NCBI RefSeq assembly: GCF_036075115.1
Contig: NZ_CP107958.1
Span: 186,001 to 250,000, forward strand
Length of the DNA: 64,000 bases
Source of the DNA: Streptomyces sp. NBC_00377
GTDB lineage: Bacteria > Actinomycetota > Actinomycetes > Streptomycetales > Streptomycetaceae
Direction: 5' to 3'
This document shows positions 25,982-34,769 of the stretch, in pieces; positions within the stretch are counted from its first letter, which is position 1, and each line of letters begins with the position of its first letter. The translations under genes were made by a program, and so were the position numbers. The notes beneath the pieces were generated by a model, which did no database searches, was not told where the DNA came from, and saw only the letters and a program-made list of their open reading frames with translations.

Positions 25982-27400
25982 TCAGGCCGACGCGACGGCT
26001 TCACCGGTCTCGTAGAAGGAGCAGGCGACCCGGGCACCACCGGTCATGCTCACGACGCCCACTTCGGGGTCGGTGCTCCCCCGGACTAGGCAGCCGTTGT
26101 AGCCGTCCGCCCCGGTGACCTGCGGGTCGGTGAGGAACACGCCCCAGTTGAGGAAGAGTTCCTGGGTGCCCACGCCGTCGTCCGCGGGGAAGACCTCCGG
26201 GATCGGCCGGATCCGCTGCTGGACCACGTACGGCCCGTCCACCGCCGCCGTGAGCGCGGCCAGCCACTCCTTGGGGCCCACGGTCCAGCCGGGCACGATG
26301 CCGCTGCCGCCGTGCAGCAGGGTCGGCTTCAGGATCAGGTCCTCCTGGTGCGCCACGGCGTACTTCACGAGGTCGACCTCTTCTCCCGCGCCGTCCGTAG
26401 CGGTGCCCCGTACGTGCCGGGTCCACGGCAGAAACCGGTTGATGCAGGACTGCTCCTCGGCGGTGAAGGCGGAGCGGTTGTGGTCGTCGGAGAGCATGGC
26501 GAGTGCGCCCTTGTTGCCGTACAGCTCCGAGTCGAAGCGGCTGAACATGCCGACCCGGCCCTCCTCGAAGGCGCGCAGCAGGGGCTCGACGAACTCGGCG
26601 TCGGCGGCGGTCTCGATCTCCTCGACGAGGAAGAAGCGGTACAGCACGTCGATGGCGCGGCCGGCCACGTCGAGGCGGCCGTCGCGGTCGGTGATCTGGC
26701 CCACATGGCAGGGGACGGCGTCTATTCCGGCCTCGTCGAACAGTGCCGCCATGACCTTCAGGCGGGGCTCGTAGGACTTGAAGCTTTCGGGCCAGTCGAC
26801 GAGGGCGACGACGGGGCGGCTCTCGCGGTCCATGTGCGTGGCGCACTCCGCGTACAGCATCTTGACGATGCCCTCGAAGGTGTCCGCGTAGGCGAGCCCG
26901 TGCTCCGCGACGAAGCCGGCCAGGACCGGGTGCATGAGCATGGCCCGGTTGATGCCGGCGTTCTCGAAACCGCCCAGGGCGCTAGTGATGTTGAGCTCCA
27001 GCAGCTTGAAGCCGTCGGCACTGCGGTAGAGGTCGGAGCGGGCGAGCGGCAGCAGCGGCTGGCCTGCGGCGGCCGCGCGCCGGACGACGTCGGCCTGGAT
27101 CTCGGTCATCCCTACGGCCCGGGCCAGGGCCGCAGTGTCACCGCCGAAGAGCCGCTCGGGCAACTCGGTCAGTAGCCGGTGGATCTGGTATAGGTCGGCC
27201 GAGACGGAACGGCGTTCCTCGGCGGAGAGGAAGACGGGGGAGGCGAGGAACCGGCCCTTGTAGGCCACCGTGACGAGTTCGTCGGCGATCACGTGCCGGG
27301 TCAGCTCGGCGGGGTCGGCCTGCCGCTGCTTCAGCAGGTCGAGGTATTCAGCGCCGAGTCCCGACCGGGGGGCGCGCGAGGAGGAGAGCGGCTGCTTCAT
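25982..27400 (-). CDS. ATP-grasp-like synthetase, glutathionylspermidine-synthase/permuted type
   Basis: A 472-residue protein. The N-terminal part has LLPLARSDLYRSADGFKLLE and LNITSALGGFENAGINRAML. The ATP-binding part comes late: DLILKPTLLHGGSGIVPGW, then YVVQQRIRPIPEVF. This order fits preATP-grasp/circularly permuted enzymes of the glutathionylspermidine-synthase type, which make amide bonds to amines. ATG 27400 is chosen, although GTG 27436 in frame is possible and neither has a clear ribosome site. It is the third ligase of the cluster and of a different class. Substrate unknown. Confidence 0.65.
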   Translation of the reverse strand: MKQPLSSSRAPRSGLGAEYLDLLKQRQADPAELTRHVIADELVTVAYKGRFLASPVFLSAEERRSVSADLYQIHRLLTELPERLFGGDTAALARAVGMTEIQADVVRRAAAAGQPLLPLARSDLYRSADGFKLLELNITSALGGFENAGINRAMLMHPVLAGFVAEHGLAYADTFEGIVKMLYAECATHMDRESRPVVALVDWPESFKSYEPRLKVMAALFDEAGIDAVPCHVGQITDRDGRLDVAGRAIDVLYRFFLVEEIETAADAEFVEPLLRAFEEGRVGMFSRFDSELYGNKGALAMLSDDHNRSAFTAEEQSCINRFLPWTRHVRGTATDGAGEEVDLVKYAVAHQEDLILKPTLLHGGSGIVPGWTVGPKEWLAALTAAVDGPYVVQQRIRPIPEVFPADDGVGTQELFLNWGVFLTDPQVTGADGYNGCLVRGSTDPEVGVVSMTGGARVACSFYETGEAVASA

Positions 27401-27505
27401 GGGGAGTTCACTTTCGGTCGGGACGGAGCTGAGCACGCAGTACGACTGCGGGAAGGAGGGGATGAGGGAGGGCCTTGCGGACGGCGACGACGGACGGCCG
27501 ACGGC

Positions 27506-28768
27506 TCAAGTGAGGGCGAACCACTTGCGGGCGCCGAAGGCCAGACGGACCGCGACGACGGCCATGAGGCCCACACCGAGCGCGTACACGGCAGGGGTGC
27601 CGTGGCTCTTGGAGATCACGCCGGCCAGACCGGCGCCGATCGGCAGCGCACCCCAGGCGAAGAGCCGGTAGATGCTGTTGACCCGGCCCTGGAGGTCCTT
27701 GGGGACGAGCGTCTGCCGCAGCACCACGGTGACGATGTTCCAGGTCACGGTGGCGCACGCGCCCAGAGCCAGGGCGAAGCCGACGGCCCAGGCGGTGGGG
27801 ACGAGCCAGATGATGAGATTGCTCCACCCGATCGCCGCGACCACGCTCACGAGCGCCCACCCGTTGCCGATCCGCCGGACCAGTGGGGGCGACAGTTTCG
27901 CGGCGCTGATCGCGCCCACGGCCTGGGAGGCGACCAACACGCCGTAACCGACGTCGGAGAGCCCCAGTTCGCGGTGTGCGTAGATGACGAGCACGGCCAG
28001 CGCACCGGTGTAGACGAGGTTGATCGCTCCGGCCGTCAGCGACAGGTTGCGCAGCAGTCGGTGCTTGAAGAGCCAGCGCACGCCGGTGGCCATGTCGGCG
28101 AGCAGCCGGGGGCGTTCCGCCGTGGGCTGGGACAGGGCGTCGCCCGCCGCCGGGAGCCGCAAGCGGGTGAGCAGGATCGCGGAGGCGAAGAAGGTGGCCG
28201 CGTTCACGCCGAACGGGACGGCAGGGGCGAGCACGAAGAGCGACGAACCGATGAGGGGCCCGACGAACTGGCTGCCCACCGTCTCCGATCCCATGATCCG
28301 CCCGTTCGCCGCGACGAGGTGCTCCTCGGACACGACGGACGGTACGAGGATCTGGGCAGCGTTACGGAAGAAGGTCTCGCATGTTCCGATGAGGAAGAAA
28401 CACACGTACAGCGCCCAGAGGTTGCCGAAGCCCAGCGCGACCGACACGACGAACGCGGAGATCAGCAGGCCGCGGAAGAGGTCGATGCGGGCCATGGCCC
28501 GGCGCCGGTCGACCCGGTCGACGAGGACGCCCGCCGGGATGCCGAACAGTGCGTACGGCAGTGTCAGGGCCATGCTCACGCCCGCGATCAGCCGCGGGTC
28601 GTCGGTCAGGGTGCTGGCCATGAGGGGCGCGGCGGCCAGCGACACCCCTTCTCCGACGGCCGAGGCGGACGAGGCGGTCCACAGCTTCCCGAACTGCCTG
28701 CCGAGCCGGGGCCGCCGTTCGACGGGCTCCGGTATCGTCTCCGTGTCCAGCGAGCCGTCGATCTTCAC
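27506..28768 (-). CDS. MFS transporter (second in the cluster)
   Basis: A 420-residue twelve-helix MFS permease of the DHA3/enterobactin-exporter-like type. Its N-terminal domain has GIPAGVLVDRVDRRRAMARID (loop 2-3 motif) and FLIGTCETFFRNAAQILVPSVV. GTG 28768 has AAGGAG six bases upstream. It shows limited resemblance to the cluster's other MFS protein, so two distinct efflux routes are present. It probably exports the product or an acetylated form. Confidence 0.85.
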   Translation of the reverse strand: MKIDGSLDTETIPEPVERRPRLGRQFGKLWTASSASAVGEGVSLAAAPLMASTLTDDPRLIAGVSMALTLPYALFGIPAGVLVDRVDRRRAMARIDLFRGLLISAFVVSVALGFGNLWALYVCFFLIGTCETFFRNAAQILVPSVVSEEHLVAANGRIMGSETVGSQFVGPLIGSSLFVLAPAVPFGVNAATFFASAILLTRLRLPAAGDALSQPTAERPRLLADMATGVRWLFKHRLLRNLSLTAGAINLVYTGALAVLVIYAHRELGLSDVGYGVLVASQAVGAISAAKLSPPLVRRIGNGWALVSVVAAIGWSNLIIWLVPTAWAVGFALALGACATVTWNIVTVVLRQTLVPKDLQGRVNSIYRLFAWGALPIGAGLAGVISKSHGTPAVYALGVGLMAVVAVRLAFGARKWFALT

Positions 28769-28862
28769 TCGGTTCTCCTTACCGGACGCGGCAACCGCCG
28801 CGTTCGTACGTTTGCGATCGAGGGCCGACCGGGCCGGTGACCGCAGTCCGGGGCACGGGTCC

Positions 28863-30059
28863 TCAGGCGAGCGGGAGCGACCGCAGGTACTGGACGCACT
28901 GCTTCAGCTGGTCCAGGGAGACGAACTCGTCGGCGGTGTGCGCCTCGGTGATGGCGCCCGGACCGCAGACGACCGTGGGGATCCCCGCACGGCCCCAGAT
29001 GAGTCCGGCTTCGGTCCCGAAGGGGACGAACTGGGGGGCGTCCTTCGTGCCGAAGGCCTCCCGCACGAAGGTGACGAACTTGTGCGCCGGATCGATGGCG
29101 AAGGACGGGGTGTCGGAGAGCTGTTCGGGACGGACTTCGGCGAGGGCGGATCTCGCCAGCATGTCCGTCAGTACGCCTCCGGTGGCGAAGCGCCCGATCT
29201 CGGTGGCGATGCCGTCGCACTCGTGTCCGGGGACGTTCCTGATCTCGAACTCCACGACGCAGTCCCCGGGTACGATGTTGGGCTTCACCCCGCCGTCGAC
29301 GCGTCCCACGTTGATCCACGAGTGGCCGATGTCGAACCGGTCGTCGTGGGGTCCTTCGGACCGGAACGTCTCATTGAGGGACTGGGCGCGGCCGATGACC
29401 GCGGCGGCGGCGGCGATCGGGTTCGGCATCAGCGGGGCGAGCGCGGCGTGCTTGGGCTCGCCTTTGAAGGTGACCCGGTGGTTCTGCTTTCCCTTGTGGC
29501 CCACCACCACGGCCAGCCCGGTCGGTTCGCCGACGATGCAGCCCTCGACCCGGCCCACCCAGGTGCGCATCTCGTCGACGAGCCGACGTGCTCCGACGCA
29601 GCCCACCTCCTCCTCGTACGTGAGCATGAGGGTGAGGGGCGTGGTCAGGCGATCCTGGTCGACCCGGGACAGGATGGCCAGACAGCAGGCAATGAAGCCC
29701 TTCATGTCCGCGGTTCCGCGGCCGATGGCGACGCTCTCAGTGACGCGCAGCGTGAAGGGGTCGGCCGACCATGACTGGCCGTCGACCGGAACCACGTCCG
29801 TGTGCGCCGACCAGACGACGCCGCGCTCACCGCTGCCGCCCGCGCCCGCGGTCGCCACCAGGTTGGCCTTGGTGCGCTCCTCGTTCCAGTGGAGCTCGCT
29901 CGTGATGCCGTTGCCGGCGAGCAGATCCTCGACATAGTCGATCAGTTCGAGGTTCGACTTGTGGCTGGTGGTGTCGAATCCCACCAGGCGCTCAAGGATC
30001 TCGAGCATGTGGGAGTAAAGGTCGCTGGCTGCGCTGCGGACGGGAATACCGGAGGACAT
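28863..30059 (-). CDS. M20-family metallopeptidase/deacylase (ArgE/acetylornithine-deacetylase-like)
   Basis: A 398-residue di-zinc amidohydrolase. The metal and catalytic residues are VVWSAHTDVVPVDG (His86, Asp88), AIGRGTADMKG (Asp118) and MLTYEEEVGC (Glu149, Glu150), with a dimerisation-domain segment HKGKQNHRVTFKGEPKHAAL between. ATG 30059 precedes the homologous region directly; longer upstream open reading is not homologous. It could remove an acetyl cap added by a cluster GNAT or hydrolyse an N-acyl intermediate. No signal peptide is present, so deacylation would be intracellular. Confidence 0.85.
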   Translation of the reverse strand: MSSGIPVRSAASDLYSHMLEILERLVGFDTTSHKSNLELIDYVEDLLAGNGITSELHWNEERTKANLVATAGAGGSGERGVVWSAHTDVVPVDGQSWSADPFTLRVTESVAIGRGTADMKGFIACCLAILSRVDQDRLTTPLTLMLTYEEEVGCVGARRLVDEMRTWVGRVEGCIVGEPTGLAVVVGHKGKQNHRVTFKGEPKHAALAPLMPNPIAAAAAVIGRAQSLNETFRSEGPHDDRFDIGHSWINVGRVDGGVKPNIVPGDCVVEFEIRNVPGHECDGIATEIGRFATGGVLTDMLARSALAEVRPEQLSDTPSFAIDPAHKFVTFVREAFGTKDAPQFVPFGTEAGLIWGRAGIPTVVCGPGAITEAHTADEFVSLDQLKQCVQYLRSLPLA

Positions 30060-30157
30060 GGTGGTTCGCTCACGAATCGGCTCGGGCGGTCGGGACCGCG
30101 GGTGTATGGGCGCAGCCGTGCACGTGCCCGGAGCGGGGGACCTCCGGGCACGTGCGG

Positions 30158-31090
30158 CTACCGGCGGGGCCGCGCCTGGGGGGAGAGCATGCTGTGGCCG
30201 ACTTCCGGAAGCGAGGGGGTCACCGGCTGACCGTGGGTGGTCAGGCGCAGCAGCCGCCGCACATGGCGCTCGTCGAGGTCCTTGGTCGTCGCCGAGTGCA
30301 GGACGCACCGGTTGTCCCAGACCACGACGTCGAGCGGGCTCCACTTGTGCCGGTAGACGTAAGGCGCGCTGGTGATGTGGGCGATGAGCTCCTCGATCAG
30401 CGCGGTGCTCTCCGCCTCCTCCATCCCGTCGATCGCGACCACGCTGCCGATGATGCGGGGCTGGATGAAGAGGCTCTCGCGACCGGTGTCCGGGTGGCGG
30501 CGCACGAGCGGGTGGGTGATCTCCGGGGTCTGCTTGCGCTCCTCCGGCCCGATGTACTTCCAGCGCGCCCAGGGGTCCTCGCGGTCCGGCGACCAGCGGT
30601 ACTGGTGGCGGACGCGCAGCGTCCGCAGGTACGCCTTGCGCTCCTCGGGCAGCGCGTCGAAGGCGGCCTCGGCATTGGCGAAGAGGGTGTCGCCGCCGTC
30701 CGCCGGGATCTCCAGACCATGCAGCATCGTCGCGCTGCCCGGTACGAGCTTGTAGGAGTAGTCCGAGTGCCACCCCTGGCCGGAAGTCTTCATCTCCTTG
30801 TTCCGGCCAGGCTCGTTCTGGTTCGAGAGGCAGGTGAGAGTCGGCTCTTCGGGGTGACGCAGTTTGAGGACGTGGTGCTCCTCGGGCCGGCCGAAGATCG
30901 TGCCGAACTTAGCGAATGTGCTGGCCGCTATGCCCTGGGACGGGAAGACCAGGACTTTGTGGTCCAGGTACGTCTCGTAGATCGCGCGCCCTTGCTCCTC
31001 GATCACCTCGGGGGTGAGCGGCAGCTCCTTCACCTCTGCGACGAACGTCTCGGAAAGCCGGGTCGCGACGACCGCGGAATCAGCAGCCAC
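30158..31090 (-). CDS. TauD/TfdA-type Fe(II)/2-oxoglutarate dioxygenase
   Basis: A 310-residue oxygenase with an intact facial triad: His108 and Asp110 in GQGWHSDYSYK and His265 in NRCVLHSATT, with 2-oxoglutarate-binding Arg near 279-282 in RHVRRLLRLTT. It probably hydroxylates or desaturates an amino-acid-derived substrate. GTG 31090 has AAGGA five bases upstream. It is one of two 2-oxoglutarate-type genes here, separated by a GNAT gene. If the product contains lysine or beta-lysine, hydroxylation by this enzyme is one possible role. Confidence 0.88.
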   Translation of the reverse strand: MAADSAVVATRLSETFVAEVKELPLTPEVIEEQGRAIYETYLDHKVLVFPSQGIAASTFAKFGTIFGRPEEHHVLKLRHPEEPTLTCLSNQNEPGRNKEMKTSGQGWHSDYSYKLVPGSATMLHGLEIPADGGDTLFANAEAAFDALPEERKAYLRTLRVRHQYRWSPDREDPWARWKYIGPEERKQTPEITHPLVRRHPDTGRESLFIQPRIIGSVVAIDGMEEAESTALIEELIAHITSAPYVYRHKWSPLDVVVWDNRCVLHSATTKDLDERHVRRLLRLTTHGQPVTPSLPEVGHSMLSPQARPRR

Positions 31091-31112
31091 TTTCTTCCTT
31101 TTCCATCAGAAT

Positions 31113-31589
31113 TTAGATTTTCAGGTCCTTGCAGAGGAACACGCGGTGCGCGTGCTCGTTCTGCTCGGAATGCGTGATGACGTATTGCAGACCCTGGTAG
31201 AACGCAATGTTGTCGGTCATCTCTGCACGGGTCCACAGCCGCACGCCCCGCATACCCGCGGACCGTGCCATCTCCTCGACAAGGGCAACCAGGTTTCTGC
31301 CGATTCCCTGCCCCTGGGCAGACGGGCGCACTGCGAGATTGCGCAGCACAAGATACGGATCAGCCGTCTCCACCGTCACCATGCCGAGAATTCCCTCGGC
31401 CGACGCGGCGACATGACACCGGCCCGACGCGGCGACTTCCCGGTAGTCCAGGAGAAGCGGGGCCGGCGTCTCGTCCACCAGGCCCAGGTATTTCCCGTAG
31501 GCCTCTCGCGCGATGTCCGCCAGCTGCCCGTGTTCCTGAATCGCGGCCGGACGCAGTCCGACACGGGGACCACGAGTGGTGCTCGCCAC
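31113..31589 (-). CDS. GNAT N-acetyltransferase (second in the cluster)
   Basis: A 158-residue GNAT protein. The core is YLVLRNLAVRPSAQGQGIGRNLVALVEEMARSAG with the canonical Q/RxxGxG/A acetyl-CoA loop (QGQGIG), followed by NIAFYQGLQYVIT. The GTG start lies just after the stop of the PhyH-like gene, and the TauD-like gene follows 22 bases later. Substrate unknown; acetylation of an amine in the product for self-protection is plausible given the M20 deacylase two genes downstream. Confidence 0.85.
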   Translation of the reverse strand: MASTTRGPRVGLRPAAIQEHGQLADIAREAYGKYLGLVDETPAPLLLDYREVAASGRCHVAASAEGILGMVTVETADPYLVLRNLAVRPSAQGQGIGRNLVALVEEMARSAGMRGVRLWTRAEMTDNIAFYQGLQYVITHSEQNEHAHRVFLCKDLKI

Positions 31590-31595
31590 GGTGGG

Positions 31596-32528
31596 TCAGG
31601 AGTTCTGCGGCGCGCGGACCGCGTCGAGGGTGCGGGCCTCGCGGGTGCCGTTGAAGTACGGGCTGGCGTAGACCTGCTCGCCGTCCTCGGAAGCCACCTT
31701 CTCGTTGAACTCGCTGCCGACGTCATAGTTGAAGGTGACCCGCGGGTAGGCGAGGGCTTCGACGCGGCCCCTGTCGTACTGGGCGTCGATTGAGCAGAAG
31801 CGCAGGGCGTAGGCCAGCCGCGACGGGATCGGGCCCTCTTCGAGCTGGACGCTGCGGTGCAAGACGTACTTGTCGAAGATGAGGGCGTCGCCCGGCTCGA
31901 AGGAGTCCTCCACGGCGAAGTGGTCCAGCAGGCACTTCATCTGCGGCGAGTTGAGCAGGCTGTTCTTGAGGGCGCTGAAGTCGTCGTAGGTGAGGTCGCG
32001 GCCGGACTCGGCCTCACTCTGTATGTACTCAGGCAGCAGGTTGATGTGCTGGTACACGAACTCGCCCGACAGCAGCTGCTTGGAGACGTACTTCATGCCG
32101 CCGCGCTGGCCGTCGGCGACGATGTCGCACAGTGGCGTCCAGATGGTGTAGCCCGCGTCTTGGCGGCGCTGGAAGCCGAAGCTCTGGGTGCCCACGTGCC
32201 AGGGGAACCCGGTGCTCTTGTTCTTCTCCAGCTCGAAACCGAGGCCCTGGGTGAAGAACAGCTGCTGCTCGGTGAGTTTGGCCATGGCGGCGGAGAAGGT
32301 CGGGTCGCCCATGAGGTCGAGGATCGTTGGGTCGTCGTTGCCCACGTCGTACTTCAACTTGCTGAAGCCCGAACCGTAGTTGTCGGACGGCGGAGCGATC
32401 TCCGACGTGCTGAGCTTCTTCATGTGCTCGATGAGCCCATCCGAGAAGATCTTCTTGAGCTTCAGGAAGCCGTGCTCCCGGAAGTTCTGTACGTCTTCGT
32501 CACTGACAGAAAAACCTGAGTTAATCAT
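31596..32528 (-). CDS. PhyH-like Fe(II)/2-oxoglutarate enzyme with an HxG (halogenase-like) motif
   Basis: A 310-residue protein of the phytanoyl-CoA dioxygenase fold. The first metal motif reads GFPWHVGTQSFGF: His111 is present but Gly113 replaces the usual Asp. The distal ligand is His224 in FDKYVLHRSV and the 2-oxoglutarate Arg is 237 or 243 in PSRLAYALRF. A small residue in this position, with 113-residue spacing, matches halogenases such as SyrB2 (HxA) and WelO5 (HxG), where chloride fills the site. A non-halogenating variant is possible. ATG 32528 follows a GGGAA site. It is the first enzyme gene after the regulator. Confidence 0.75.
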   Translation of the reverse strand: MINSGFSVSDEDVQNFREHGFLKLKKIFSDGLIEHMKKLSTSEIAPPSDNYGSGFSKLKYDVGNDDPTILDLMGDPTFSAAMAKLTEQQLFFTQGLGFELEKNKSTGFPWHVGTQSFGFQRRQDAGYTIWTPLCDIVADGQRGGMKYVSKQLLSGEFVYQHINLLPEYIQSEAESGRDLTYDDFSALKNSLLNSPQMKCLLDHFAVEDSFEPGDALIFDKYVLHRSVQLEEGPIPSRLAYALRFCSIDAQYDRGRVEALAYPRVTFNYDVGSEFNEKVASEDGEQVYASPYFNGTREARTLDAVRAPQNS

Positions 32529-32815
32529 GCGATAATTCCCGATATCTGGTTTGTTTGATTCAGCCGAACACGACGAGACAAACCGGTTTTTGCTAGCCGA
32601 AGAGCTAAGCAGCAAAGTGACGGAGGGCAACCAACGCCCAACTCCGCCTTGGACTTCGTCAACATATCAACGGAATCCGTTACCGGGGAGTGTTCGTGTT
32701 GTGCACACAAGAGACTTTGCCTGCCCGAGAGGCGTTTAAGACAGGCGCTTAAGAGAACCCTGTGATGCCCGGAACACGAAGACGGCCCCGGGGCCGAGCC
32801 TTACAACGTCGCCCG
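32529..32815. promoter_or_regulatory. Likely promoter region of the cluster's structural genes
   Basis: This 287-base non-coding gap is notably AT-rich for the window (about 32525-32730) and separates the StrR/ParB-like regulator from the PhyH-like gene on the same strand. It includes TGTGCACA (an 8-bp palindrome near 32701) and repeated CTTAAG-like motifs near 32740. I could not place -35/-10 boxes reliably. Confidence 0.4.
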
Positions 32816-33892
32816 CTACGGGCCGACGATGTCCTCGCGCTGCTCCAGGTGCTGGGCGAACTTCAGCCACTGCTCGGCGTACTGGCGTGCCAGACGTCCC
32901 ACGAGCTCCTCGCAGTGCGGGGGTACGGCACCGCTCAGCCCCGACCATTCGGCCACGGCGTTGTACTGGAGGAGCCGCAACAGGTCGCGCCCCTCTTCCC
33001 GCAGTCGCAGCGAGGGGTCGCGCCGGAGCGTCGCGAGGACCAGGTCGGAAGCCGGCTGCGGCGGGCTCTCCCCCTGGTGCCCACGCTCCTGCTGCCCCAG
33101 CGGGGCAGCCGAAGCGGACGAGGTGCCGATGTGCGCAGCGGGCGCTTCGCCGAGCGGCGCGGGCGCCACCACGTCCCCGCCCGCCGACTGGCGGCCGGCG
33201 GCCGGCGGGCGGCCCGCCTGGATGCGCTTCTTCACGTCGCTGGCGGTCGCCGGCGAGATGCCCGCGACCCGGGCCACTTCGCGCAGGGATGCGTTCGGGT
33301 TCTGGGCCATCATGTGCGCGGCCCGCCACCGACCCTCGGCGACGTTCAGCGGACGGGTGCGTCCGTCCAGCCCGAGGCGGCTGTTCAACTGCTGCCCAGC
33401 CGCGGTTGAACACGCGCGGATGCCCGCCACCGCCTTCGGGTTCAGGCCCGAGGCCTTCGCGATGGCCCGATCGGACATGTGAGGATGAGAGGTGATGATC
33501 CGGGCGGCGGCAGCCCGTCGGTCCTTCAGCGAGAGCGGCAGGCCGTGCGTCACGTTAGCCCGGACGGCACGCAGGAACGCGTCGTCGTCGGAGCCTTCGA
33601 AGAACTCGACCTCGATCGTCTGCTCCCCCCGGGCCCGGGCCGCCCGCAGGCGGTGCCGGCCGTCGACCACCGCCAGGTCGGAGCGCCGCACCAGGATAGG
33701 CGGTAAGCGCTCGTCCACGGCGGCCAGCCGGGCGACGTGCTCCCCGTCGATACCCTCGGTCCGCGGCGAATCCCCGGGCAGAAGCGCGGAAATTCGCACC
33801 AGAACGGCTCCGCCTCCCGTCGGCACGCCGACCCCCCGCTCCGTGGACGCGAAGTGTTTGGACGTGATCCGCTCAGCAGTTGTTCGCTGCAT
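32816..33892 (-). CDS. ParB/StrR-like transcriptional regulator of the cluster
   Basis: A 358-residue protein. The N-terminal ParB-like domain contains ILVRRSDLAVVDGRHRLRAARARG (VDGRHRL at 76-82). Two HTH-like stretches follow: AAARIITSHPHMSDRAIAKASGLN and REVARVAGISPATASDVKKR. The C-terminal part is helical. StrR and NovG, pathway activators of streptomycin and novobiocin clusters, share this architecture, so a cluster-specific activator is likely. ATG 33892 has GGAGA immediately upstream. It is the first gene of the minus-strand array. No complete StrR-type operator was seen nearby. Confidence 0.8.
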   Translation of the reverse strand: MQRTTAERITSKHFASTERGVGVPTGGGAVLVRISALLPGDSPRTEGIDGEHVARLAAVDERLPPILVRRSDLAVVDGRHRLRAARARGEQTIEVEFFEGSDDDAFLRAVRANVTHGLPLSLKDRRAAAARIITSHPHMSDRAIAKASGLNPKAVAGIRACSTAAGQQLNSRLGLDGRTRPLNVAEGRWRAAHMMAQNPNASLREVARVAGISPATASDVKKRIQAGRPPAAGRQSAGGDVVAPAPLGEAPAAHIGTSSASAAPLGQQERGHQGESPPQPASDLVLATLRRDPSLRLREEGRDLLRLLQYNAVAEWSGLSGAVPPHCEELVGRLARQYAEQWLKFAQHLEQREDIVGP

Positions 33893-34249
33893 GCTTCTCC
33901 CTGGCGCGCATGTGACGACGTTCCGTATCTGGCCCCGACCCAACCGGCGCCGGATCGCGGCGCTGCTCGTGACTCTGGACGTACTGGCCGCACCTGGCAG
34001 GTGGTTCCCGTTGTCCCATCGGGGCCCGAGCACCATGATCGTTAAACGTTTACGCCACTGTCGAGCGAAACTGCGCGCCAACCGATGTGATGAACAACGC
34101 CCTGCCATGCACAAACGTGACGGATGTGCAGCCGATCGAACAAAAGAGGGCCGCCGATCAATAACTCCTCGGTTTGGCTGGGCTGTTGGTCCGAAGGATG
34201 AGGGTGCGGCGGAGGGGCTTGAGGCTGTGCTGGCGGACGTGTTCGCTTT

Positions 34250-34490
34250 GCTGTTGCCGCGCTGCCGGGCGACCCGCAGGTGGAGCACGGTGGCCAGGAC
34301 CTGTTCGGGGAACGCCAGCCTGGGCGGACGGCCCCGCCGGGCATCACCGTCAGGGGCCAAAGTCTTGGTGAGGTCGTCCGTGGCCAGGGCGCCCGCGCTG
34401 CCCAGCATGGCCAGGGACCGCCCGATGCCCCTGCTGTCGCCCCCACGGTCCGTCCGGTTCTGCTTGGTTCTTGCTCCGCGAATCATCATG
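34250..34490 (-). pseudogene. N-terminal transposase remnant
   Basis: On the minus strand this segment encodes DDLTKTLAPDGDARRGRPPRLAFPEQVLATVLHLRVA, which resembles the N-terminal region of Streptomyces DDE transposases (GRPP...FPEQVLATVLHLR). The match then stops and the reading becomes low-complexity. No catalytic domain remains. It lies upstream of the cluster regulator and hints at past IS activity at this boundary. The rest of 33893-34769 holds no recognisable gene. Confidence 0.5.
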
Positions 34491-34769
34491 TGTTGGATCG
34501 CCTTCCTCGCCTAGCCGATGTCCCTCTTGCCCCTGACTGTGGCCTCGCAAGTGAACGGGGAGGTCCCCATCGACGGGACGCCGACAGGTCATCGATTCCT
34601 CGGCGTTCCGCCGCACGGCACAGTCATCTGACCGGGGTCTTGTTGCCCGCTCGATGAAGCCTGGCCCACCCGCGCAAGACAGGCCATCATGTTTCAACCT
34701 GGCCTGAATCACGGTCTGCTGGGACAATCGCGGGCGATCGCCAGGCATGGCTGGAGCATGGGGGAAGCA

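Noticed and set aside
28863..30773. A 636-codon open frame extending the M20 deacylase upstream
   Set aside because: The added N-terminal part is Arg/Pro-rich and antisense-shadow-like, overlaps the TauD gene, and homology begins only at ATG 30059.
32561..32569. CAGCCGAAC as a StrR-type operator half-site
   Set aside because: It resembles one arm of the StrR/NovG consensus, but no matching second arm lies 11 bases away, so a full operator is not supported.
13495..33892. Lysine 2,3-aminomutase, PKS or NRPS genes expected for negamycin-like or larger products
   Set aside because: None was found; every gene in the cluster has another clear or plausible family.
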